From Paracoccaceae bacterium (GTDB lineage: Bacteria > Pseudomonadota > Alphaproteobacteria > Rhodobacterales > Rhodobacteraceae), in contig SKWJ01000112.1 in the NCBI GenBank assembly GCA_007128995.1, forward strand, positions 1 through 9,497: 9,497 nt of DNA, in the 5' to 3' direction. Below, in pieces: positions 1 to 6,789 of this stretch (positions within the stretch are counted from its first letter, which is position 1; every line of letters starts with the position of its first letter). A program made the translations under genes and the position numbers. Below the pieces are notes generated by a model. It saw only the letters and a program-made list of their open reading frames with translations. It was not told the DNA's origin and made no database searches.

Positions 1-1290
1 GCGGATAGCATCCACAGCCAGCGCGTCTGGTCCGGTGTCAAGCAGGATATCTTCGAAATAGCGCTGTATCATCTGCAGCATTTCGCAATCCATGACAAAT
101 TTTTCCGGGCTTGCGATCAAGCCACCTTCTAACCATCCGGCTGCGTGGTAAACGAGATTCGAGCCTGACTGAACAGCTGCCCACAGGCTGTTGCAGGTTT
201 CCCACATGGCCTGGGCATCGGGTATGTTCGCGGTACAGACACCGGAAGAGCGCAGCGGCAATCCGTATCGTCGTGCAAGCTGGCCAGTCATCTGCGTTGC
301 GCGCATGTATTCCGGCGTTCCGAAAGCGGGCGCACCCGAACGCATATCGACATTGGATGTGAATGTCCCGATCACTACCGGTGAGCCCGGCGCTGCATAT
401 TGCAGAAGCGCAATCGCGCAAAGGGCTTCGGCGATTGATTGCGCAACAGCACCTGCCAGCGTGATCGGGGCCATTGCGCCCGCCAAAGTGAATGGCGTCA
501 CGACGACAGGCTGCCCGCGCCGGGCCAGTCGAAGCGCGCCGTCGATCATCGGGAAGTCATGACGCAACGGAGAAACGGAATTGATGTTCGTATACATGCG
601 CGGTGCGGCGTCAAATTCGGCATGGGTAAGCCCCGCCGCAAGGCGCACCATCTCCATTGCATCCTCGACCCGCTCGCGCCCAAGGCTGTAGCAATGCACG
701 ACCTTGTCCGTCAGCACCAGTTTTTCCATGATGCAATCAAGATGACGCACCGAAGGGTGAATATCGACCGGTTCGACCGGATAACCGCCAGCGACATGGA
801 TACAGTTGAACGCCTGCGTCAACATCAGGAACTCGCGGAAGGTCTGAAAGTCACCAGTGCGTTTGCCGCGCAGCATGTCCCAACTGGAGGGCGGGGACGA
901 AACATTCACGAATGCCAGATGCAAATCGCCAATACGGACGGCACGTTCGGGGTTGCGGGGCGTTATGGTGAATGCACCAGGCGCACGGGCGAGCATCTCT
1001 TCCACGAAATCGGCATCCATGCGGACATTCTTGTCGGTGACAATGCATCCTGCCTTCCGGAACAGATCAAGCGCTTCATCATTCAGAAATTCGACGCCGA
1101 TTTCAGAAAGGATTTGCAGCGCCGCCCTGTGGATCGCTTCAACACCCTCGGGCGTCAAGGGTTCTGTCGGATGATCGGTGTTGACCGGCACATGCCATGG
1201 CATTTGATCCAGCCGAAACCCATCTGAGCGGCGCGCATTGCCGCCGCGCCCACCAGTTCGTCGACGCCGTTCCGTTGGGGGCAGTTCCAT
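1..1290 (-). CDS. MttB-family (trimethylamine methyltransferase-like) corrinoid methyltransferase, C-terminus cut by window edge
   Basis: The minus strand is open for 430 codons from ATG 1290-1288 to the window edge, with no stop. The protein begins with a basic RRRR-TGGRGG stretch (residues 8-17) typical of proteobacterial MttB homologues. It contains the family's TIM-barrel segments, including YTNINSVSPL, GTFTSNVDMRSGAP and NIPDAQAMWE followed by SGSNLVYHAAGWLEGG. Full-length members have about 480-520 residues, so roughly 50-90 are missing. Known relatives pass a methyl group from a methylamine or betaine to a cob(I)alamin protein in the cytoplasm. Archaeal MttB needs pyrrolysine at an in-frame TAG. 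None occurs here, so this belongs to the non-pyrrolysine group, whose known substrates include glycine betaine, proline betaine and carnitine. The start is supported by GGAG at 1300-1297, 6 nt upstream. It is co-oriented with the XRE regulator. The family is secure; the substrate is unknown. Confidence 0.9.
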   Translation of the reverse strand, partial: MELPPTERRRRTGGRGGNARRSDGFRLDQMPWHVPVNTDHPTEPLTPEGVEAIHRAALQILSEIGVEFLNDEALDLFRKAGCIVTDKNVRMDADFVEEMLARAPGAFTITPRNPERAVRIGDLHLAFVNVSSPPSSWDMLRGKRTGDFQTFREFLMLTQAFNCIHVAGGYPVEPVDIHPSVRHLDCIMEKLVLTDKVVHCYSLGRERVEDAMEMVRLAAGLTHAEFDAAPRMYTNINSVSPLRHDFPMIDGALRLARRGQPVVVTPFTLAGAMAPITLAGAVAQSIAEALCAIALLQYAAPGSPVVIGTFTSNVDMRSGAPAFGTPEYMRATQMTGQLARRYGLPLRSSGVCTANIPDAQAMWETCNSLWAAVQSGSNLVYHAAGWLEGGLIASPEKFVMDCEMLQMIQRYFEDILLDTGPDALAVDAIR

Positions 1291-1531
1291 ACAGGTCTCC
1301 GTTGCAGCCGGTCCGATGCAATGCTAGCGAGCGCCGTTGGTTGTCGACAAGCGGAGTGTTGTCGGCAGCACTGGTGTGTTGGGGGAACGAGGGGAGACTT
1401 TGAGACTGTCACCGGAGCGCGCACACGGCCGCGAAGCCGCGCTTTGACACGCCGGGATGCGTTGATTTCCCTGAGAGGGCGCTCGGCCTTGGTCCTCTGC
1501 CGATCAGGCCAACCCTTGCTTTGAGATGGGT
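1291..1531. other. 241-bp intergenic region between the XRE gene and mttB
   Basis: No convincing gene is present. The mttB-proximal side holds the palindrome pair and promoter-like element described separately, and the mttB ribosome-binding site. The XRE-proximal side is GC-rich with several short dyads, for example CCTG-AGAGG near 1474-1482 against CCTCT-(6 nt)-CAGG near 1494-1508. It lacks a long stem followed by a T-run, so I see no clear intrinsic terminator after the regulator. Read-through from the regulator into mttB is possible. Confidence 0.5.
1321..1350 (-). promoter_or_regulatory. candidate mttB promoter overlapping a perfect 10-bp palindrome
   Basis: The minus strand reads TTGTCG (1350-1345), an 18-bp spacer and TAGCAT (1326-1321). 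Each hexamer matches 4 of 6 sigma-70 consensus bases. A start near 1314 would leave a leader of about 24 nt before the mttB ATG. The -35-like hexamer lies inside the perfect palindrome TTGTCGACAA (1341-1350). A related TTGTCGGCAG sits 18 bp away (1359-1368), so a regulator could cover the promoter. This is a visual match only. Confidence 0.3.
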
Positions 1532-2368
1532 TCAGACCGCCCGCAATTTGCGCACCCAGTCTGCCGCCTCATGCGCATGCACCTCTGCGGCGCGGATATG
1601 CCCATCAAAACCCAGCGCCAGTTCCCGGATCAGGCGTTTCGATCGGATCAGCAGATACACCTCGCCTGCATAGACTGCCGCGCGCGTGTACCCGAAAAGC
1701 GTCATGGGGGGGGCAAACCGTTTGCGCCCGTCAAAGAGATACATGCGGAAGGCGGGATAGAGTTCATCAACTGTGCGGACGATCTGGTCCAGCTGGCGCT
1801 GTCGCGCTGCGACGGGCAGCCCATTCCAGACCCCGGCCCCGCAGGCGAATATCTCAAAGCTTTGCAGCGGCATGCACATCTCAATATCGGCCTCAGGCAC
1901 GCGCGAAAGGCGCAGTCTGCGCTGCGTCTGCGCCTGCAGGCGGCGCTTTTCCTGCTCGGAGGACTGCGCCTGAAAACTGATGATCTCTGGCGTGCGCATC
2001 AGGTCGGGTAACAGAGCGGGGACATACCGGATCTTCTGTCCTGTTGCCTCTTCGTGCCATCGCTCCATCGCGGTTCGGCTTTCCTCATCCAGGGCAGCTT
2101 CGGTTTCGACAGCGTCGAAACTCTGCGTGGCCGCGCCCGTGTCCTCTGACAGCCCGAGAAGCCAGTCTGTCGATACCTGAAATCTTGCCGCGATGGAGAG
2201 CAGCGTCTCGGCCCGGGGAAGGCGTGGGTCTGGCCCGTTCAGAAGCTGTGACAGCGCAGATCGGTCAATACCGATCGCGGCCGCAAAACTCGACTGAGTG
2301 AGCCCGGATTGTGACAGCAGATAAATCAGCCGTGAGCGAAACAAGGCTGAGGACTCTCTCTTTCGCAT
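1532..2368 (-). CDS. XRE-family transcriptional regulator with C-terminal effector-like domain
   Basis: A protein of 278 residues if started at ATG 2368-2366. An in-frame extension to 2425 would add 19 residues, but it is disfavoured because AAGAG (2380-2376) sits 7 nt before the chosen start and the extension would cover the control region. Residues 10-73 form an HTH_XRE domain: GLTQSSFAAAIG (22-33) is the first helix pair, DRSALSQLLNG (35-45) the recognition helix, and the domain closes with VSTDWLLGL (65-73). The remaining ~200 residues are not a known enzyme. A YVPALLPDLMRTPE segment loosely resembles the ligand-sensing half of some XRE regulators. The cytoplasmic protein probably binds the divergent control region next to its own start and controls itself, the rightward operon and perhaps mttB. 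A run of eight G on the plus strand (1706-1713) lies inside it. Confidence 0.85.
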   Translation of the reverse strand: MRKRESSALFRSRLIYLLSQSGLTQSSFAAAIGIDRSALSQLLNGPDPRLPRAETLLSIAARFQVSTDWLLGLSEDTGAATQSFDAVETEAALDEESRTAMERWHEEATGQKIRYVPALLPDLMRTPEIISFQAQSSEQEKRRLQAQTQRRLRLSRVPEADIEMCMPLQSFEIFACGAGVWNGLPVAARQRQLDQIVRTVDELYPAFRMYLFDGRKRFAPPMTLFGYTRAAVYAGEVYLLIRSKRLIRELALGFDGHIRAAEVHAHEAADWVRKLRAV

Positions 2369-2375
2369 GATGATG

Positions 2376-2380
2376 CTCTT
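2376..2380 (-). promoter_or_regulatory. ribosome-binding site deciding the XRE start
   Basis: The minus strand reads AAGAG, followed by 7 nt (catcatc) and then ATG at 2368. This supports the 278-residue protein over the longer in-frame version. Its last base touches the first TAGACA half-site, so a protein bound there would sit close to both transcription and translation signals of the regulator gene. Confidence 0.5.
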
Positions 2381-2406
2381 AGACAAATGTTTAGTAAAGT
2401 AGACAT
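2379..2406. promoter_or_regulatory. candidate XRE operator: three half-sites of TARACAT type
   Basis: Three copies of a related motif sit between the divergent genes: TAGACAA at 2380-2386 (plus orientation), ATGTTTA at 2387-2393 (reverse complement TAAACAT) and TAGACAT at 2400-2406 (plus). The second and third form an inverted repeat with 7-bp arms, one mismatch and a 6-bp spacer. The first and third are direct repeats exactly 20 bp apart, about two helical turns. The block is AT-rich in a GC-rich region and lies directly upstream of the XRE start, as expected for an autoregulatory operator. That the XRE protein binds here is inferred. Confidence 0.55.
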
Positions 2407-2409
2407 ATT
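2380..2409 (+). promoter_or_regulatory. candidate promoter for the rightward catabolic operon
   Basis: TAGACA (2380-2385, 5 of 6 matches to TTGACA), an 18-bp spacer and CATATT (2404-2409, 4 of 6 matches to TATAAT) face the desaturase gene. A start near 2416 would give a leader of roughly 98 nt. Both hexamers lie within or against the half-site array, so occupation of the array should block RNA polymerase. This is a visual prediction. Confidence 0.35.
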
Positions 2410-2500
2410 TTCTTAAACTCTGCAATCGTCTTGGAATGTGAAGAGAACACTCATATTGCGAGATCGTTGCATTGACGGCAGGGTCTCGGGGGTTTCTTCA

Positions 2501-2506
2501 AGAGGG
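2501..2506 (+). promoter_or_regulatory. ribosome-binding site supporting the GTG start of the desaturase
   Basis: AGAGGG is followed by 7 nt and GTG at 2514. An alternative in-frame TTG at 2472 would add 14 residues (TAGSRGFLQEG...) that look like translated leader and would place this good Shine-Dalgarno sequence inside the coding region. The GTG is therefore preferred. Confidence 0.55.
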
Positions 2507-2513
2507 ATATTGC

Positions 2514-3464
2514 GTGCGCCAGATCGAATGGCCGACACTTGCACTGACGTTTTTCTGCTATGGGCTATGGGCGCTGGCTTTACTTGCTATCTGGCCATCC
2601 TATCCGGGGCTGGCACTTGTGATCATGGCGCTTATGTCAGCGCTGCATTCGTCGCTCGTACATGAAAATCTGCACGGGCATCCCACGCGCAACCGGCGCG
2701 TGAATGAAGCGCTGGTGGCACTGCCGCTTTCGCTGCTCTATCCTTACCGGCGTTACAAGGCGACCCATCTTGCCCATCATCGGGACGCGCGGCTGACTGA
2801 TCCGCTGGAAGACCCGGAAAGCTATTACAAGGCAAGATGGATGCATGATTGCATGCCACGGTGGTTTCAGCGGGTCTTGATCGTCAACAACACCATGATC
2901 GGGCGTATGGTCCTTGGTCCGGTGCTTGGGGCGGCCGGGTTTCTGCATCAGGAGGCGCGGCGCGCCATGGCGCATGACCGGGGTGTCCGGCGCGCCTGGT
3001 TGTTGCACCTGGCCGGACTCGGGCCTGTGCTTGGCGTGCTCTGGGTGGCAGGTATGCCATTCTGGCTGTATCTTGTTGCGGTTGTCTGGCCGTCCCTGTC
3101 GCTGATCGCGATCCGGACTTTCGCTGAACACCGCTGGCACGATCTGCCGGAAGGGCGCACGATCATTGTCGAGCGTTCACCGCTGTCCTGGCTGTTTCTG
3201 AACAACAACCTGCATATCGTGCATCATCAGCAGCCGAAGGTCCCATGGTATGAATTGCCGCGTCTTTACATGCAGCGGCGTGATCATTGGCAGGCGCTGA
3301 ACCGGGGCTACGTTTTCCGCAATTACTGGGAATTGTTCCACGCGCATGCCATTGTGCCCAAAGAGCCAGTTGTCCACCCGGTCCTGCATCAGACCCCGGG
3401 GCCAAAGCGTGATGACGCCCATCCCCCCTCTGCGCCGATCACGTTGACCGGACGCATCGCATGA
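2514..3464 (+). CDS. membrane fatty-acid-desaturase-superfamily di-iron oxygenase (desaturase/hydroxylase)
   Basis: 316 residues from GTG 2514. Three histidine clusters of the membrane di-iron family are complete: HENLHGH (H50, H54, H56), HLAHH (H85, H88, H89) and HIVHH (H234, H237, H238), with an extra AEH (H206). Hydrophobic spans near residues 9-28, 30-49, 160-180 and 182-202 fit an inner-membrane enzyme with its histidines on the cytoplasmic side. Family members use O2 and an electron donor to desaturate or hydroxylate acyl chains, alkanes or carotenoids. No ferredoxin-like domain is present, so electrons must come from elsewhere. The stop overlaps the next ATG by 4 bp, and the downstream partners are amine-oxidation genes. 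An oxygenation step in a degradative pathway is therefore at least as likely as lipid desaturation. The superfamily is clear; the reaction and substrate are unknown. Confidence 0.85.
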   Translation: MRQIEWPTLALTFFCYGLWALALLAIWPSYPGLALVIMALMSALHSSLVHENLHGHPTRNRRVNEALVALPLSLLYPYRRYKATHLAHHRDARLTDPLEDPESYYKARWMHDCMPRWFQRVLIVNNTMIGRMVLGPVLGAAGFLHQEARRAMAHDRGVRRAWLLHLAGLGPVLGVLWVAGMPFWLYLVAVVWPSLSLIAIRTFAEHRWHDLPEGRTIIVERSPLSWLFLNNNLHIVHHQQPKVPWYELPRLYMQRRDHWQALNRGYVFRNYWELFHAHAIVPKEPVVHPVLHQTPGPKRDDAHPPSAPITLTGRIA

Positions 3465-4183
3465 ACCAGTTCGCCATTCTGCCCATGTATGACTGGCCCG
3501 AAACACGTTTGCAGGTTGATCAGTTCTATAAGCGCCTGCGTGGATATGTTCCCGGCTTGCCTGACAGCTTATGCCGTCCTGACAGTGGCGAAGCACTGCA
3601 CGCGCTGTGGCGAGAACCAGGATTGGTTTTTTCCCAGACCTGCTGGGGTCCGCTCTGCGCTGGTCTTGCCGGTTTTGTGCATGTGCTGGCACAACCGCTC
3701 TATGATGACGTTCCGGGCGGTGATGGCGTAAGGTATCGGTCTGCCATCGTGATGCGTCAGGGTGTGCACTGCCCTGTTCCCGATCATGAGGGACCAAGCC
3801 TGCCGGCAGAAATGACGGGGCTGCGCGCAGCGGTGAATGGACCCGATTCGCTTTCGGGATGCATTGCGCTGGCGCAGGACATGGGCCTTCCGGATCTTGC
3901 CGCTGATGCGCTTGTGACAGGGTCGCATCGGACGTCGATCCGCGCAGTCGCAGATGGATCGGCAGATTTTGCAGCCATTGACTGTCGTTCCTGGGCATTG
4001 GCAAAAGAGCATGAGCCTGCGGCACGTGCCCTTGTCGTGACAGGCTGGACGGGGTTGCGTCCCGGTCTGCCTTACATCACGGCGCGTGCCACACCTGTCG
4101 CAGTGCGCGAGGCGCTGGCCTTGGCGTTGGGGCGGCTTGGCGCGAAACCGTTTTTTCAATCTCATTCCGAGGGATCACAATGA
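3461..4183 (+). CDS. PhnD-like (type 2 periplasmic-binding fold) protein without signal peptide
   Basis: 240 residues. The fold markers occur in the expected order: LPMYDWPE at the first strand (7-14), SQTC (58-61), a NGPDSLSG loop (126-133), TGSHRTSIRAVADGSADFAAID (begins 153) and PGLPYITA (201-208). These match the phosphate/phosphonate-binding-like PBP2 superfamily. PhnD itself is exported and longer. This protein starts directly at the first beta strand, with no signal peptide or lipobox, so it should stay in the cytoplasm. It overlaps both neighbours by 4 bp (ATGA at 3461 and 4180), and no permease or ATPase gene is adjacent. A cytoplasmic ligand-binding or accessory subunit for the flanking oxygenase and flavoenzyme is more plausible than a transporter part. 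The fold assignment is fairly firm; the role is inferred. Confidence 0.8.
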   Translation: MNQFAILPMYDWPETRLQVDQFYKRLRGYVPGLPDSLCRPDSGEALHALWREPGLVFSQTCWGPLCAGLAGFVHVLAQPLYDDVPGGDGVRYRSAIVMRQGVHCPVPDHEGPSLPAEMTGLRAAVNGPDSLSGCIALAQDMGLPDLAADALVTGSHRTSIRAVADGSADFAAIDCRSWALAKEHEPAARALVVTGWTGLRPGLPYITARATPVAVREALALALGRLGAKPFFQSHSEGSQ

Positions 4184-6726
4184 CCCAGACCTATCGTGCC
4201 ATCGTCATCGGCGGCGGAGTTGTCGGCTGTTCTGTCCTCTATCATCTTGCAAAGGCAGGGTGGACAGATGTGCTTCTGGTCGAGCGTTCGGAACTCACGT
4301 CAGGGTCCACATGGCACGCGGCAGGCGGTTTTCATACGCTCAATGGCGACCCGAATGTGGCCCGTCTGCAGGCTTACACCATCTCGCTTTATGATGAGTT
4401 GGAGAAGATGACCGGCCAGTCCTGTGGCTTGCATCTGGTGGGCGGGGTGCAGATGGCCGACAGCGCCGAGCGGCTGGATTTCCTGCGCATGGCGCATGCG
4501 CGCGGCCGCTATCTGGGCATGGAAACCGAGATCATCACCCCATCAGAGGCCAAGGCCATGTTCCCGCTGATGGATGAGAGCCATTTCGTCGGCGCGCTCT
4601 GGGATCCGGTTGAAGGGCATCTGGACCCCTCGGGCACGACGCACGCCTATGCCAAAGCCGCCCGAATGCTGGGCGCGAAGATTGATCTGCGCAATCCGGT
4701 CAAGGAATTGACCCAAGATCCGGATGGCACATGGAATGTCATCACGCAAAATGGCACCTATCGGTGTGAACATGTGGTCAATGCCGGAGGACTTTGGGCG
4801 CGGGAACTGGGGCGCATGGTCGGGTTGGAACTGCCGGTTCTGGCGATGGAGCATATGTATTTGCTGACCGAACCCATGCCCGAGGTGATCGAGTTCAACG
4901 AGACGATGGGCCGCGAGCTGATCCATGTGATCGATTTCAAGGGTGAAATCTACACCCGGCAGGAAGGCAAAGGAATCCTGCTGGGCACTTATGAAAAAGC
5001 CTGCAAACCGTGGTCACCCGTTACCACGCCATGGGATTTCGGGCATGAGTTGCTGCAACCCGATATCGACCGGCTTGCGCCCTCGCTCGAAGTGGGGTTC
5101 CGCCATTTCCCCCCCTATGAACGCGCCGGCATCAAGCAGATCATCAACGGTCCCTTCACTTTCGCGCCCGATGGCAACCCATTGGTCGGACCGGTTCAGG
5201 GGCTGACCAATTACTGGTCAGCCTGTGCCGTCATGGCGGGGTTCTCTCAGGGTGGCGGCGTCGGGATGGTGCTGGCCAACTGGATGACCACGGGCGATCC
5301 GGGCCATGACGTGTTCGGCATGGATGTGGCGCGCTTTGGTGACTGGGCCAGTTTGCGCTACACCAATGCAAAGGTGCGCGAAAACTATTCGCGCCGTTTC
5401 TCGATCCGCTTCCCGAATGAGGAACTTCCCGCCGCCCGCCCGCATCTGACCACCCCTCTGTATGATCTTATGCTGCGCGACAATCATGCGGTGATGGGTG
5501 ACACTTGGGGGCTAGAGACGCCGCTTTGGTTTGCACCTTCGGTGGATGAGGCGCAGGATGTGCTGTCCTTCCACCGCTCGAATGATTTTGAACATGTCGG
5601 CGCAGAAGTGCAGGCGGTGCGTCAAGCGGTCGGTGTCACTGAAATCGCTAATTTTGCGAAATATGAAGTCACAGGGGCAGGGGCAGAAGCATTTTTGGAT
5701 CGGCTGATGACCAACCGCCTGCCCAAGCTGGGCCGGATCGTCCTGTCACCGATGCTGAATCACGACGGCAAGCTGATCGGCGATTTCACCATTGCCCGCG
5801 CAGCACCTGAACATTTCAGGATCTGGGGGTCGCTGGCGGCCACCAAATATCATTTGCGCTGGTTCGAGCAAAATCTGCCAACAGATGGCAGTGTTCAGAT
5901 CCGCGCGCTTGGCATGGGGTTGATGGGGCTTTCCATTGCTGGCCCCAGATCGCGTGATGTGCTGGCATTGCTGGTCGATCAAGATGTGTCCAACGCGGCC
6001 TTTCGTTTCATGGACCACCGCGAGATGGACGTGGCCGGTGCGCCCTGCATGGTCAACCGCATCACCTATACCGGCGATCTGGGCTATGAAATCTGGATGG
6101 CCCCTGAATATCAGCGCCGCGTCTATTCTGCGATCAAAGAGGCAGGGGCCACCCATGGCATCCGCGATTTCGGGATGCGCGCGCTACTGTCGATGCGCTT
6201 CGAGAAGAACTTTCCGACATGGTTTGCCGAACTCAGGCCCATTTACGGCGTTATGGAAGGGGCTATGGAACGCTTTGTCGCCTATGACAAACCCGATTTC
6301 ATTGGCCGTGATGCCGCATTGCGCGAGCGCGAAAGCGGGCCGCGCTTGCGGCGGGTTTCCCTCATCATTGAGGCAGAAAGCGCCGATGCATTGCATGATG
6401 AACCGATCTGGGCGCGGACTGAGACCGAATACGGTACGATTTCCATGCCGCATTGTTTCGGCCCTGCGCGCTTTGACGCGTCTGGCACTGATCTGCCAAC
6501 CCCGGTGCCTGCGGTCGAGGGCGACTGGCGCGTGGTGGGGTGGGTCACCTCGGGCGGCTATGGCCACCATGTTGGTCTTTCGCTTGCGCAGGGCTATATT
6601 CCCGCTTCCCTTGCCGAGCGCAGCGAAGAGGGTCTGTTCGAAGTCGAAATACTGGGAAAACGCCGCCCCGCGCGCATTGCGCTTGAACCACCATTTGACC
6701 CGCAGGGCGCGCGCATGCGAAGCTGA
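4180..6726 (+). CDS. FAD-dependent oxidoreductase fused to GcvT domain (dimethylglycine/sarcosine dehydrogenase-like)
   Basis: 848 residues, the usual length for DMGDH/SDH-type proteins. An N-terminal DAO fold carries the FAD motif VIGGGVVG (9-16). SGSTWHAAG (41-49) contains His46, aligning with the histidine that binds FAD covalently in mammalian DMGDH. A linker domain follows with WGLETPLWF (443-451), then GcvT and GcvT C-terminal domains. NHDGKLIGDF (527-536) places Asp535 at the catalytic aspartate of the folate site. Known relatives oxidatively remove an N-methyl group in the cytoplasm and pass the C1 unit to tetrahydrofolate as methylene-THF. GAGGGAT just before ATG 4180 gives good initiation, and the start overlaps the preceding stop. 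The family and chemistry are confident. The amine could be dimethylglycine, sarcosine or another N-methyl amino acid. Confidence 0.92.
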   Translation: MTQTYRAIVIGGGVVGCSVLYHLAKAGWTDVLLVERSELTSGSTWHAAGGFHTLNGDPNVARLQAYTISLYDELEKMTGQSCGLHLVGGVQMADSAERLDFLRMAHARGRYLGMETEIITPSEAKAMFPLMDESHFVGALWDPVEGHLDPSGTTHAYAKAARMLGAKIDLRNPVKELTQDPDGTWNVITQNGTYRCEHVVNAGGLWARELGRMVGLELPVLAMEHMYLLTEPMPEVIEFNETMGRELIHVIDFKGEIYTRQEGKGILLGTYEKACKPWSPVTTPWDFGHELLQPDIDRLAPSLEVGFRHFPPYERAGIKQIINGPFTFAPDGNPLVGPVQGLTNYWSACAVMAGFSQGGGVGMVLANWMTTGDPGHDVFGMDVARFGDWASLRYTNAKVRENYSRRFSIRFPNEELPAARPHLTTPLYDLMLRDNHAVMGDTWGLETPLWFAPSVDEAQDVLSFHRSNDFEHVGAEVQAVRQAVGVTEIANFAKYEVTGAGAEAFLDRLMTNRLPKLGRIVLSPMLNHDGKLIGDFTIARAAPEHFRIWGSLAATKYHLRWFEQNLPTDGSVQIRALGMGLMGLSIAGPRSRDVLALLVDQDVSNAAFRFMDHREMDVAGAPCMVNRITYTGDLGYEIWMAPEYQRRVYSAIKEAGATHGIRDFGMRALLSMRFEKNFPTWFAELRPIYGVMEGAMERFVAYDKPDFIGRDAALRERESGPRLRRVSLIIEAESADALHDEPIWARTETEYGTISMPHCFGPARFDASGTDLPTPVPAVEGDWRVVGWVTSGGYGHHVGLSLAQGYIPASLAERSEEGLFEVEILGKRRPARIALEPPFDPQGARMRS

Positions 6727-6789
6727 CATATCGTCGCCTTCAAAGTCGTGTCATCCCCCAGCTTGGCCTTTAGAACGGATAGTCCCTGA

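Noticed and set aside
439..1227. 262-codon plus-strand open frame
   Set aside because: It lies entirely antisense to the MttB-family gene, whose minus-strand translation shows clear family motifs throughout. The plus-strand product has no recognisable domain.
1..1290. pyrrolysine-containing MttB
   Set aside because: No in-frame TAG occurs in the 430 visible codons, which cover the central region where archaeal MttB carries pyrrolysine.
1420..1510. intrinsic terminator after the XRE gene
   Set aside because: Short GC-rich dyads are present, but there is no continuous stem followed by a T-run on the minus strand, so the evidence is inadequate.
2472..2513. TTG start giving a 14-residue longer desaturase
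   Set aside because: GTG 2514 has AGAGGG at ideal spacing, and the extra residues do not resemble the start of a family member.
2438..2665. possible 75-residue leader gene starting at GTG 2438
   Set aside because: It overlaps the desaturase coding region out of frame, has only a poor ribosome-binding site with 3-nt spacing, and has no recognisable feature.
3177..4025. 282-codon minus-strand open frame
   Set aside because: It is antisense to the desaturase and PhnD-like genes, both with convincing motifs. The product is low-complexity and unrecognisable, as expected for a GC-rich shadow frame.
6727..6789. promoter or terminator between the flavoenzyme and dehydrogenase genes
   Set aside because: The 63-bp gap shows no convincing hairpin or -35/-10 pair, so it is treated as an internal operon gap.
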